Positions 23,867-36,457 of a DNA stretch of 64,000 nt are shown here, piece by piece. Positions within the stretch are counted from its first letter, which is position 1; each line of letters starts with the position of its first letter. The position numbers were made by a program, and so were the translations under genes. The notes under the pieces are model-generated. The model did not search any database, was not told the DNA's origin, and saw nothing but the letters and a program-made list of their open reading frames with translations. The stretch is from Carnegiea gigantea (lineage: Eukaryota; Streptophyta; Magnoliopsida; Caryophyllales; Cactaceae): positions 624,501 to 688,500 of the forward strand of contig JAKOGI010000052.1 of the NCBI GenBank assembly GCA_029747015.1, given 5' to 3'.

Positions 23867-24193
23867 GACTAAGAATATACGCATGTATAAATGTTTTTAT
23901 ATTGAATACAAATATACAACATGAAAAAATTGGAAGAGGGGTACCACAAAAGCAACTAGCAACTTAAAATGTACAATACAAATAAATATAAGGCTAGGAT
24001 TTTTAAGGAATATTCAGACTTTTGACCTCATTTCATGATTTTAATGATAACCAAGTTGAAATGATTATTTGATAATGGTAGAAACTAAACAAAATAATAA
24101 TAATAATATAATAATCAGGTAGTAGTTTGTTTAGTCTATATCATGCTGTGTGTCGTAGTCACCATGGAAGAGTGGCAGAAATTTAAGAGATAC

Positions 24194-24291
<98 letters not shown>

Positions 24292-24305
24292 GTGTGTGTA
24301 TATAT

Positions 24306-24350
<45 letters not shown>

Positions 24351-25607
24351 TTTTAATACTACAGTCGCGACACGTGTCATCTAAAGTATTCATTAAGATC
24401 TTATTTAAAATAAAAATTAAAATAATATGTAACTTAAAGTCATTATAGTAAATAACGTTTTTTCAATTACTTCAATGAAAAAAAAGAAAATAAATTACAG
24501 ATATATTAATATTATTATTTTTAAAATTTAAATTATAAAATTAATTATAATATTTTTGAAAATATTTTGACTACAATTTTAAAACAAACTGTGCATTGCA
24601 CGGATTGAAAGGCTAGTTTGACAAAATGTTCAATCTGTTAATAATTAATAACCAAATTGATAAATAAATAATACGTACCTTTCGTCGTCAGTACATAAAT
24701 ATATTAATTGAACAATATTCAATAATATTCAGGTTAGGTTTTTTTTTTTTTTTGGTAGTTTTCCATATGTCAACGTTATTAGTCGCATCCACTGATGGGT
24801 TGCCCAGCAAATTTGTAGGTCACAAGAAGAGAATCGCAGGGAGTGGAAGAGAGAGAGGGATCTGATTTTAGGACCGCATTTGGAAGGTCACCGAAACAGA
24901 ACCCTTGAGAAGTGAGAGGAAGAAAAACAGGGGAGGGGATAAATTCATGTGTCAACTAGGCATACAATACAAGGTTACCAAGGCTGATTGAGTTAGACAG
25001 ATTATATATTTGAAAATATGTACTCTCAAATTTTATGTGTATTTTTATATATGTATATCAATTTTTAATTTGCGTATATGATATATTTTTATGGCTTTTA
25101 GGATTACATGCTTTAATTAGCTAATAAGTTAGGAGTGACAAAGAGAAAAAAGATAAGAATGAAATCAGAAGAACCACTGCTCCTAGTGTGGATCTTGTTT
25201 CTGTAAGATATGGGAAGACTATCTGCTAATTAGGTGATTGCATTGTAATAGAAGTAACATCACAAATCATTAAATAAAAAATGTACAATAGAATAACATC
25301 AGAAAATATAATGAAATTTTACCAACGAATTTTAATTGGTGCTTTTTTTTATCTTTCATTTTTATAATCTTTTGTTTTTACGACAGTACTTTTTATTTAG
25401 TTAACTCATGTTGAGTTAATTAGTGTCAATTAGATAGAGTTGTTGTTGTTTGATGTGGAATGATTAGTCAACTAAAATTGAAGGTGAGGAGATATGATTT
25501 TAAAGTTAAATTCTTATCCCAAGTATATTTTTTTAAGCTTTCTAACTCCTTCAAAAAAAAAAAAAAAAAAGAGGACAAATTACTATTGCTCTTGCTAGGA
25601 TTCTATG
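23867..25607. other. Intergenic, no gene seen
   Basis: AT-rich DNA with the long (TA)n tract listed separately. Reading frames across the tract are artefacts of the repeat. Confidence 0.45.
24191..24347. repeat. (TA)n microsatellite with CA and TG interruptions
   Basis: About 157 bp of TA dinucleotides broken by short cacaca and tgtgtg blocks. It can fold on itself and is likely to vary in length. Confidence 0.95.
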
Positions 25608-25612
25608 GCCTA

Positions 25613-25892
25613 TGTTAGAATGTAAATCCATTTCTGAGCCTTCAACTATTAGCTTAAATTTTTTGCTAAGACGGTTCTTGAACATAGTATTAGAGTTTTT
25701 CTAAGAAAGAGGTCTCGAGCTCGAATCTTAGCAACCCTCATATTAATTTATTGCGCAAGGTAGGATGGGTCTTTACAGCATCCACGCTTTAAGCCCAAAG
25801 GATATTCACATGAGGGGGCGTGTTAAAGTATAAATTTATTTCTAAGCCTTCAACTATCAGTTTAAGCTTTGAGTTGAGATGGTTCTTGAACA
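25613..25892 (+). mobile_element. TRIM retroelement, complete, 280 bp
   Basis: Two 72-bp terminal repeats, 25613-25684 and 25821-25892, both begin TGTTA and end TTCTTGAACA. Directly after the first is tagtattagag, a worn match to the tRNA-Met primer site. Directly before the second is a purine-rich tgagggggcg (25811-25820) that fits a polypurine tract. Flanks are GCCTA and GACTA, a 5-bp duplication with one mismatch. There is no coding region, as expected of a terminal-repeat retrotransposon in miniature, which must borrow proteins in trans. Confidence 0.85.
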
Positions 25893-26571
25893 GACTATAT
25901 ATATATATATATATATAAACACTTTCATATGTATATATTTATGTGAATCTTATTTATGTGAATCTTATTTGATTTATTAATGCGAATAATGACAACAAAA
26001 ATATAACAATAGTCTTAATTATTTTAATTTCGGCTGAGCGTTTCTCCTCATCACCAATGATCACTTCCCATACGTGCAAGACTCGTGAAGAACCATCCAA
26101 TCTTTCATATAAAATGTTCAATATTCTTCATAAAACAATTACTAAATTCACCATAATTTTCAAAGTAACCAATGGAATATTGTCAGCTAAGATATAAACT
26201 ATATATAGCTTTAGTTGAACTCTCAAAGTTAAATTAATTAAATCAAATTAATTAGTCAAAAAAGTAATTCCAAGGAATTGATCTTTATCCATTAAGATCA
26301 GTGTATTCTGAACACAAAGAGCACATGAGGAAAATACTCGCCAAACACGCTAATTAGCATTAGCCATATCTGGTCTGCTTCAGTAATCAAGAAATCATCG
26401 CCCTTATCCGCTTAATTAAGTATTCAATATCCCTAACTAATTGCTTTTCTTCACATTTATCCTTATCTACATCCATGAGCTTCTTGGAGAGTACCCTCTT
26501 CACTTGAATATAATCTGCCATTTTCGATAAATATATGTTGCACTTTAGAAGTCCGAAAATTTGTCATTTCA

Positions 26572-27005
26572 GGCTGCGCTAGGCAATAGTGTTTTGATCG
26601 GTATTTAACATTTTGTTCAAGTTAACACATTAATCAGATAATTTTTAATATTTGACAATTTAGTAATTGGACCAACAATCCAAGTAGAATTTAGTATTTC
26701 AGGCAGCGTTTCTGAAAAACTAATAGTATTAGCTTTTGGCATTTAGAAATAATGTTTCATATTTTTTGACCAAAAAATACCCTTTGAAAATTTTATCTTT
26801 GGAAATTGTCTATATCCTTTTATGTCAACTTATATTAATCAGTTAACCCAAAAGGTAAATTTATGGAACACAATTGCTTCAACTCACTCATCTAAATAAC
26901 TATCTGCTAATAGCTAAATTAGAATCAGTATATGCTGCCTAAATTGTTATTCGCTACCTAAATTGCTATTCGCTATCTAAACAACTAATTTTGCCGAACA
27001 TGACC
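26572..27005 (+). mobile_element. Dispersed TIR repeat, family member 1
   Basis: It shares its full plan with 38248-38672: gtgttttgatc- or tgttttaacc-like text near the left, repeated gctattcgctacctaaac words, and a right end of aattttgccgaacatgacc. Termini are GGCTGCGCTAGGCAA and, inverted, GGTCATGTTCGGCAA. Flanks tca and tta suggest a worn 3-bp duplication. Non-coding, 434 bp. Confidence 0.55.
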
Positions 27006-27155
27006 TTAACAGATGAGTTTTCGATCATGTTTTCTTTAATCTCCTGACAATAATATGAATCAGTAACAAATCTAGGCATGAATTTAGAAGAATCTCAATA
27101 AATACGGGCAAATATTGGAGAATGTTGATAAATTTTGGTAAATTGAGGTCTAAAA

Positions 27156-27449
27156 CAAAGTTATAAATATCGTACCGATCATCATACCTTTTTCAATGGA
27201 ACGAGATATATCGGATTCATGTACCATTATACCGGACTCGTACCGTTTTTGAATTTCAAAAAAATTTAAAGAATTAAAGTACAAAAAGTTTGAAATTTGA
27301 GTGTACCGTGCGGAATTTGACCGAAAATACTGGTGCAGCTCGATATTTGACGGTACAGAGCGGTATTGATAATAGCTTGTACCGTTTCTTGACCAGTATA
27401 ATATGCTTCGGCCAATACCGGACGGTACGATACGGTATTTACAACACTG
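27156..27449. mobile_element. hAT-type MITE with perfect 8-bp target duplication
   Basis: GTCTAAAA flanks both sides (27148-27155 and 27450-27457). The termini are CAAAGTTATAAATATCG and, inverted, CAGTGTTGTAAATACCG. The interior has several copies of cggtac / gtaccg words. It is 294 bp and non-coding; the frame at 27290-27514 runs through it by chance. Confidence 0.85.
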
Positions 27450-27739
27450 GTCTAAAATGTAAAATATTTGGAAAATTTTATATAGGACATATTAAAAAGA
27501 ACAATAGTGATTAATTTATGTTGTTCCTTTCAACTTATTGTTGGACTTATTTAAACAAGACTTGTCAAAATTTACCTACACTTATTCTAAAGTTCATGAA
27601 ATTTGTTCCAAACTTTCTTGACTTTATTCTAATCTTATTGTTAGCTTTAAAACTTGTTTGGAATTTTTATTATGTATGAATTGTTTTCATAACTGAAATT
27701 TTTATAAAACATGCACGTATAATAATATATCAACAAGTC

Positions 27740-27856
27740 TTGCGTAAAACCGTCTCACGATAACTTATACTATAAGACGTCTCATACACTCATTAACCAT
27801 CTTCTAAATTTTAAAAAAATGATAAATTACCGTGAGACCGTCTTTTATAATGTTGT
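27740..27856. repeat. Short inverted-repeat element, AAACCGTCTCACG type
   Basis: The left part cgtaaaaccgtctcacgata is answered by an inverted tataaaagacggtctcacgg at the right, about 100 bp away. Plants carry many small elements with this GAGACCGTCTC-like terminus. I could not define the flanking duplication. Confidence 0.5.
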
Positions 27857-30800
27857 ATTTTAATTTAGTACATGATTTTGTATAAGAAAATATATATAGT
27901 TATTTGAGCTCAAATAAGAAGTAGCTCTCTGTTTGATTAAAAAACGAAGTAGCTCTCTGAAAACAAAATCTTCATTTTTTATGAGACCTCAATATCTCAG
28001 TATATAGAAGACAATGATTAGAAGATATATGTGATGCGACTTTTATAGTTTACGAATCCTTTCCAAAATTCTTTTTGTTAGTTAAAAAACGAGAAAAATA
28101 GTCTTTACCTAACCCATCACTTTTTTTTTATTATTTTTGAGATAAGCATGAGATTTAATTGTAGCTCAATCATTTTTTCTATCATTAGTTGGACAAAGGT
28201 CTAAAATACAAAAGTAAATGTATAAAAACAGCTTCTACAAATAACCAAGTCTGTGACTAAATATAACATTTCCAACGAAATCAAATAGCAATTACGTGAT
28301 ACTTGCCTTTAGCTTGCTTTATTTTCTCTATCTCTTTTCTCAAGCTCCTGATAATTCTTCTTATGATAGAAGTCTCATCACCTATAATATTTACTCTGAT
28401 TTTCTGACCAAGTCTCATTGATTGCAGCTCAATCATAGCACGCTGTTGCTACTTTTGACCATTAATATTGCAGGCCAAATTTACGTTTTTATTAAGGTAA
28501 TGTTTATTATATTTCTGCAGATATGCAGCAGTGGTTTACCCTACGCAAGTAATATATTCAGAAACCAAATAAATTCAAAAAACTTATGTCAACGATTTGA
28601 TCCAACCATTCTAACTGCATGTTAGCAATATGAATGCTAAATTTTGACTAACATGATATGATGTAATTTGATGGAAAATATTACTATAAAAATGGGGACT
28701 TCAATAATAAAAATTATTACAATAAGTGATTTAACGATGAAAATTAACATGAATCAATTACACTATGTTGATCGGTCTACTTTTAATATATTTTTTATCG
28801 GCAAAAATAAATTTTTTGTGCTTTATCTGTAAAAGAAAAAAATGTGGACAACAAGATGGATAACCCTGACTTAAGCAAAACAAAACAACAAAAATCCAAG
28901 AAGCGTTGGTTTTAGCGGGACCAGTCCTTGAGAATTTGTAAATTAGGAGTACATCCGAGGTCCTTGTACGCAACACTGCAATGGGGAATGAACAACAAGA
29001 TAATTAAAAAAACACATTCAAACAAATATATCGTTGTTCAGTATTTAATGCATGTCTTTTTATATAAAACTATGGATTCCTCCAAACATTGATATTTAGT
29101 GCAGAAAAATTTTGATTGGGTGAAGTCATGCATCTAGTTGATTCATCAGAGATTTCCATTTTGCTTAAAATTTGTATTGCACCTAGCTGCGACAAGCACA
29201 AATGTCCCCATTGGGGATGGCAACGGGCAGGTAGAGGGACGGGAGGCATATTCCCTGTGCCGTCCCCGTTAAGGTCCCTGCCCCCCCCCCCCCCCCCAAA
29301 AAAAGAAAGGGCAAGAGTAAGGTGCCGAACAAGCAACAGGTGACAAAACTTTATTCCGTGACTTGGTCAATCACAAAAATGAAGCCTTTTTTAAAGGAGC
29401 AAAATCAGGGGAGGTTGCAAGTTTTAACCTCATGCTTAAATTGAGGGTTGGCCTTTGAATGGGTGTGTATGAAGGACAAGTTTGATCGCAGTGCTGTGGA
29501 TCTCGCCACATGCTTTGATCATATTACGGGGCGGTGATGTATTGTTTGCTTGTATTTTCTCTGTCTTTCTGTAGTATAATACTGTTATGTATTGCTGCTT
29601 CTATATGTATTGAACTGATTTTGCCAATCTGAACATTAATTGAGGATTTTGATGTCAATAATCTGAGGTTTTAAGTTTATTTTTAATAGTACATGGGTGA
29701 TTTTAGATTGTATTTTTAGGTAATTTAAAATAATATTAGCTCTTAAAATAAGACAAATATATGAAATTTAAATTATGCATATTTATTTTAAAGTTCAAAT
29801 TGTATGAAAAATACAATTTGAAGCTCTCCATATACTATTGAAACCAAATACTTCGAAAGGTAAGACTGTTCCGAACTATTTTTTAATGCTAAATTAATAA
29901 CATCAAGATTTCATATAGTTCAAATTATTGCTATTCGAAAACTCTATTTAAAAAAAGAAGGGAACAACTGTATAAGTGTGAAATATCTGTGAGAGAGAGA
30001 GACAGGCGGGGGACTAAGGAAGAGATATTTGTAATCTAAAAAACTCAGAGGGACACATTTTATTTTATTTTTTTGTTTGGGGGGGGTGGGGGTGGGGTAT
30101 GATTAATCAACCTTTAGACGTAGAACACTCAAAAAAGCCTCACCATGCATATATCATACATGCATGTGTCATCTCTCTTATATGGGGTTCAATGCAGTAA
30201 CCAATGGCTCTTAGACAACGATTGGGATTTAGTGCTTGGCTTATTGTTAAATTACATTTATGTGTAATTGTATTAGCCAGCCTGACATATACTAATTGGA
30301 TCATTCATGTCTAGGAATATCATAGACTCCAAAAATATCTTCCCCAACTCATTAATCATATTCTTAAAATAATATTTCTTTCTTCGGAGAACAAGCGAAG
30401 ATGATCAAATCTCAAATTGACTTTGATTATTTTGTCGTGATAATGTCTCCAACTACATATACGATAGTGTTGGAGTCATACAAGAATTTACGTTTATGTT
30501 GATGAAAAATCAAAGAAAAATCAGTTAATTATACAGGCGGAAAGGGTTCGGTCGATATTTGGTTGGTCGAGATGCAAAAACTGATGTAATCAATTCAACA
30601 CATTTCGATAGGGTGACATCAAGTGGATCGGATGTTATTCCATCAATATTATATCGTAGGGAAAAAATAATCATCAGAAAAATTGTCCGTTCAACTGTAT
30701 TGAGAGCAAATCAGCGGAATTGCCGTTGATTTTTATTTTATTATCTTTTTGGAAAAAAAGCTGCTAGAGTGATGAAGTTTCATAAAAACGACGTAGGGGT

Positions 30801-31640
30801 CTCAAAGACAGGATGCTGCAGCAAACAAAAACCTTGAAGTTAAGAGCAAAATAATATGCAACACTGGCTATTCATGAAGAAAACACATTACATGATGATT
30901 AGTAGAAACTTACATAAACTCATTCGTAAAATTTACCAACAAGGATTGCTTCCAATTTTTTTGGTTAGCGAGTCAATCAATTGGACCCCTTATCCTACCC
31001 AGTGAACTACAGTAGTTCCAAGAAAGGAGAACCAAAGTTCAAATAGGAGCGCCGATCATCACCCCGCTAACAATTCCTCGGACCAAGGAGAAATTGTACT
31101 CCCGAGATCGATCCCGGAAGCGAGAGGCGGCAGATGAAGACGCTAACCACACAAGCTAACGCCTGTTTGACAGAATCAGTATGCAATTCAACAACAAATT
31201 TCTATTGCAATCGTGATCGTATTAAGAATCTATTTGTCTGTTCATTTATTTGATGTGACAGAATAGGAAGTGAAGTGGAAAGAATCATCACATAATTTGG
31301 AAAAATAATTCCAAATTGCATCTGAAACAAGCTTAATGGAGTTGCCAATTTGTATTATTTTCAAAAAATTAAAAAATCTTTTTTTTTAATTGCCCTAATT
31401 TTTTATTACAGCACTAGCCTTTCCCCCCCCCCCCCTCCTTTTTCTCTGGTTAGGCCAGTAACTTTGACTATGATATAAAAAGGTCAAGTATTAGATTGGA
31501 AGTGACAGTGCAAGACTGGATTGAATGACACCCAAACGTCAAGCAACATCCAAATTTGGACACTTTCGGTTGAGTGGATTATTCACTATTGATATACACT
31601 GTCAGCTGTAGTTGATTTAGACTGTATTTGTCACTATACT
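27857..31640. other. Intergenic, no gene seen
   Basis: AT-rich spacer. A short ggggatggcaacgggcagg string at about 29213 looks like one end of a cggg-rich hAT-like element, followed by 17 C at 29281-29297. No second end was found. Reading frames are short and unrecognised. Confidence 0.4.
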
Positions 31641-31654
31641 TTTTTTCCAGATCC

Positions 31655-32068
31655 TTATAGGGAAAATTAATTATTTAGTTGATAGATAATTGATTAGATA
31701 ATAAATAGATATTTAGATAGCATACATTTATTCTAATTGGCTATTAGCAGATAGTTATTTGGAGGAGTAATTGTAAAAAGTGTATTCGGTAAGTTTTATT
31801 GTTGAATTAGATAATTAATGTAAATTGACATAAAAAGTTGTGCATAATTTCCAAAGGTAGAATTTTCAAAAAGTATTTTTTTGACTATAAAATATGGGAT
31901 GTACTTGTAACTGCTGAAAGCTAGTATTATTGGATTTTCAAGAACCCTGCTTGAAAAACAAAAAGTTACTTGAAACGTTAGTCCAAAAACTAGGTTATCA
32001 AACACTAAAAATTAATTAATTACTGTCTTGATTGAGTTAAAATGCTAAAATGCTACTCCAAAGCTATT
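31655..32068 (-). mobile_element. Dispersed TIR repeat, inverted copy of the 38248-38672 family
   Basis: Read on the minus strand this follows the same order of words as 38248-38672, including attagctaat and gctatctaaatatc strings and a gttttaactcaatc-like start. The ends are worn and given approximately. Confidence 0.45.
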
Positions 32069-32211
32069 GGCACTTATTTTATCATCATTACTTTCTCAAA
32101 ATCCACGAATCTTTCAATTTATTGACAAAACTAACATTGCTATTATTTAATATGAGATCTGCAAATATTTTGGGGGATTTGACGAGTCATCACTAAAATT
32201 CATTGGCATTA

Positions 32212-32513
32212 GAGGTTGTTTGGCTAACAGCATTTTGAAAAGTTTTTGGGCTAAAAAGAAATTTTTGGACCAAGATTAGTGGTTTCAATAAGTCAAAAAA
32301 ATTAATTTGAGTGTTCTGTAAAAAAAATTTTTTAGAAGAGATTTTTGGATTTAAAAAAGCTAAATTGAAAAGGCTAATTCTTGAGTTTTTGAAAAATTAG
32401 CTTTTTCTCTTACAATTTTATCACAAACAGTTAATTTTAACAAACAGTTAATTTAAACAACTAACAGCTAATAGATAATACAAAAAGCTAATAGCTATTT
32501 TCCAAATAGAATC
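32212..32513. mobile_element. Tourist/PIF-Harbinger-like MITE
   Basis: TTA flanks both sides (32209-32211 and 32514-32516). The left end is GAGGTTGTTTGG and the right end inverted is GATTCTATTTGG. 302 bp, AT-rich, non-coding. Confidence 0.75.
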
Positions 32514-32706
32514 TTATCCTTCTCAATGATTCAATTCCCTTACATCTTCCCACTGCTTAATACATAAATTATGTCAGGATTTTCTCTTTTTTCTTTAATT
32601 TTCACTTCTCTTTCTACGGCCTCCCATCATCGGTGTATCTCTGTTGGCGAATTTGCTGAAGTTGCCCTTCTCCTCCAGTCCTCTATCCTAGCTCACAATT
32701 AGGGGT

Positions 32707-33180
32707 AGACAACGGATCGGGTACCCATCGGGTTAAGAGGTCGGTTTGTTTAAAATAGGGCTCATAAAGGGTCGGGTTAATAATGGATTGGGCCAATAAT
32801 GGGTCCGCCCATAAGGCATATTAATGGGCCAGACCGGACTGGCCCATTAACTGCCCTTTTAGTGACCCATTATTTTTTTTAACCTAATTGACACACCAAT
32901 TTACATGTTCCAATTAGTTAAGCGTATTACCAATACTTTGTACATAACAATAATTATTACACACCGTTTTTGCGCAAGTTGGTTCCGTTTTTAGACGAGC
33001 CCAAAGCAGGCTGCCCATTAGCTGACCCGACCTGACTCATTTATTAACTTGGTTGTGTATTTTCTAACTTTGAATTTGAACTAGTTTAGTTTGGTCGGAA
33101 AATTAGAAATATTAGTTGGAAAATTAACTTACCAAAAACACTCCTTAGGTGGTAATGGGCGGGCTGGGTTCATTTGACCC
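32707..33180. repeat. Possible cggg-rich hAT-like remnant
   Basis: It opens with TAGGGGTAGACAACGG and contains gggttaat / tgacccga words like the better preserved hAT-like elements here. The right end and duplication are not identifiable. Confidence 0.3.
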
Positions 33181-33197
33181 ATAGGTTTGATCGACTT

Positions 33198-33477
33198 TGT
33201 TAGAGCACAAAGTTAATTTCTGGACCTTTAACCATCAATTTAAATCTTTTGGCTGATTTGGTTATTGAATACTATCAAAACCTTTTTTAAGCGAGAGGTT
33301 TCAAGTTCGAATCTTAAAAATTCCCATATTAATTTGTTGCAGGAGGTAGGGAGAGTCATTGCAACATCCACAGTTCAAGTCCAAAGAACATTTGTGTGAG
33401 AAATGTGTCAGAGCATAAACTTATTCCTGGACTTCTAACCATCAACTTAAACTTCTATTGTTTGTGGTTTTTAAATA
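33198..33477 (+). mobile_element. TRIM retroelement, second copy, 280 bp
   Basis: Terminal repeats 33198-33271 and 33406-33477 begin TGTTAGAGCA and TGTCAGAGCA. The flanks are GACTT on both sides (33193-33197 and 33478-33482), a perfect 5-bp duplication. Total length equals that of the copy at 25613-25892, and the internal words match (gaggtttcaagttcgaatctt against gaggtctcgagctcgaatctt). The primer site is badly worn. The last base pair of each repeat has changed from CA to TA. Confidence 0.85.
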
Positions 33478-33954
33478 GACTTAATGAGAATCGATGAAGG
33501 CAAGCGGTGCTAATATAGTTAGGCCAAAGAATGTCGTATGCGAGAGGACGAAGACTCGAGAGAAGAGAGAAATATATGCAATGCGGGCCTCCTGTGGTGT
33601 CGTTAATTGGATTGAAGGCAATTATGTCTCATCAGTTAGCTTTAGATGGCCCAAAAACTGTTGCCAAAGACGACCTTAAAATAATATATTTGAGTTGCAT
33701 TTGAAAGATTCATCGATCCCAACTTGATGAAATCTTATCCGAGCTAAAACTTTTCCTTCACTGTTGTTTTTCTTTATATGACAATTTTATTGCACTAAAA
33801 ACATACAAATCAGAAGTCAACTTGGAGTGAAATTGCGACCCAATTGAACAGCGCAATCAAATATGTGAGCTCAGTGATGGCGCTCCTGACATTGGAAACC
33901 CAAGCCAAGCACCTTGTTTGCTATTAAGAACTTGCATTTATAGACCCACATGTT

Positions 33955-34216
33955 TTAAGGGGATGAAAATACTATTTGGGTTGGTTCGGATTGACCTATT
34001 TAATAGACGGAATAATTTTGTGTCAATCTTACAAATAGTTTAGATCTACTCGAAATTGAAAAAATAACACGTTTTCAACCTAAACAGTCAAAATCGTGTC
34101 GATTTTGAGTTGAAATCGGTTCGGTTCATGTTAGGATCGGGTTTCCCTCAGTAACTTTAGGTCGGGTCCGGATCGGGTTATCGTGTTAGATCATACTTTT
34201 CCAACTCTATTTCATT
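33955..34216. repeat. Possible cggg-rich hAT-like remnant
   Basis: It contains gggttggttcgg and gggtccggatcgggtta strings and a right end whose inverse, TAGAGTTGGAAAAGT, loosely answers the left. No target duplication was found. Confidence 0.3.
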
Positions 34217-36418
34217 CCATGAATACCAATTTATAGATCAGAGCTTTGGAAACATCCAATACAAAATTTTGAAATTTTACTTTTTAGACGGAAGAATCCA
34301 TATACAGGTAACAGGGTTCTCCGAAATCAAATCTGTACTGTTCAATTTGCTTGAGGCCCAGTTTTCAAACGGAGTTGGGTTCATTTTTAGGTGGGCTTAC
34401 TTTGTCCTGAATTTTGGAAGTCCATTTTCAGATGTAGTTCAAGAATGTGTATCGCTGAGGCTGGGAACGTGATCCCACCACCGGCCCATATTAGAAAGCT
34501 ATTATTTTTTAAATTGGGGGGGGGGGGGCTAAAATGAAAATAGGGGGTCGATTTTGAAAAATTAAAACAAATTATCAGATATGGTGTTCCGAGTATATAA
34601 ATCCGGTAGCATTGAGAATACTATACAGTTTATATTCTCCTTACCTCCTCTTTTGGTATAAAATGAATTAAAGTTTTTTTTTTAAAAAAAAATTGTTCTG
34701 CATAAAAATACTTATTAAAGAGTCACAACGATAAGAACAAGTCACTACTTAACTCCGACTAATAAAGATATCTATTTTAAAATACCACGTAATTAAGTAT
34801 TGTAAAAACATCAAATTGGGTTAAAATAAGTAGTGTCATTGTAATTTTTAGATGAAAATGATTGGCCTATGAATGCCCTAAAATAGAGGGGTTAGAAATC
34901 AGAATTACCACCCTCTTTGGATACGCTCTATTCATGACAACATGAGGCTTCCCTCAATGTTACAGGTAATTCTACAATATTTTTGAGAGGCTCAACTTTA
35001 TTTTAAGAGTTGATTAATCTGTTATCACTCTATTCGATGCATGATAACAATTAGCTTTAGAATATTTAGTCTATCCTACTAATTTTTTTTTTTAAAAAAA
35101 AAACTACTGTAACTGAATACCCATAAAATCTGTCAATATTAAATTATTAACATTCAAAAAGTTAAAAATATGCATTATTATTGAAAATTTTCTAGTCCGA
35201 TGGGTCATTTAGTCCATTGAGCAAGCATTAGTGTTCAACAATATCTAAGTTTCGTAAGTTTTTCGTGTAGACTTACTTGAGTATTTTCTAGAAGTTATAG
35301 CACATTCAACCCCATAACAACTCCAGGCTAGCTAGTTGTAAGTCCATTTCTCACCTACTCAAGGAACATTACCAGTGACTGCGTTTCAACTTATCCAACC
35401 TCGACATTCAATTAATCAATCCATATTTCCTAATTAATTGGGTCATTGTTTGAGATGACTAATTCCCTATCATTAGAATTTGGGAATATTTCAATTTGAA
35501 TGTACATGCATGACAAAACAGGGACATAATATATAGCCCATTGGAATATTCACTGTTGGTTTTGAAATCTAAACGTCCTATTAATCCTCTCTCTATTTCA
35601 GCTTTGTAAACCCCTCCCGCTGTTTTTTAATGTTACACTCGTTAGTCTTGTGATCCTATGACCGGACTCTAGGCTAATGTTGTATATTACAAGAAGTAAA
35701 GCACTTGTAACCTAAATTTTCTCCATGCAAAGGATTCAAATTCAAAGAAAAATAATATTGTCTTATTTAAACGAAATCTATTAATGGTAGACACCATAAA
35801 AGTAATCCCAAGTAAATAATATGATTTGAGTGATCAGAATGGTTGAATCTATATCTAAACTGCCATTAAAATACCTAATGCAACGTGGAACCGAAATTGA
35901 AAATGATACGAATTGGATTGAACCCAACTCGAAAATAACCACCAAAAGTATTTGTTCTTACAAGACAACTTATTGCAACAAACATCAATCGACCTAAGAT
36001 CAACCTGACCCATAAATGACCTAACCCGATTCTGAAACCGAGCTGATTCTTTTGTTGACCCAAGCCTCGTCTGATGTGGAAACTTGAAATTTAACTAAAT
36101 GAGCTATTTGCCAGGTATAAATTTTACACTCTCTCTTTTGAGTATAAATATGATAAAATAACATTGTACAAGTCTAAATCTTAAACAGTAAAAGTGGTGA
36201 GGTTATAATACTTTTCTTAGGCTAAGACCACCAATTTGACTAGGCCAAACGACTCATTTAGATATTTGATTAAATTCTGTTTTTGTTAACATGTTTATCT
36301 AAAGGGTTAAGTTTAAATCAAATATGTAATTAATTCTTAGATATCAGCTTTTTAACATTAGTTATTTTCTATCATATCTTCTTTTAAAACCGGCACGTCA
36401 AACATTTTTTTTTCAAAA

Positions 36419-36457
<39 letters not shown>

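Noticed and set aside
24136..24393. Open frames of alternating I and Y residues on both strands
   Set aside because: They are translations of the (TA)n microsatellite.
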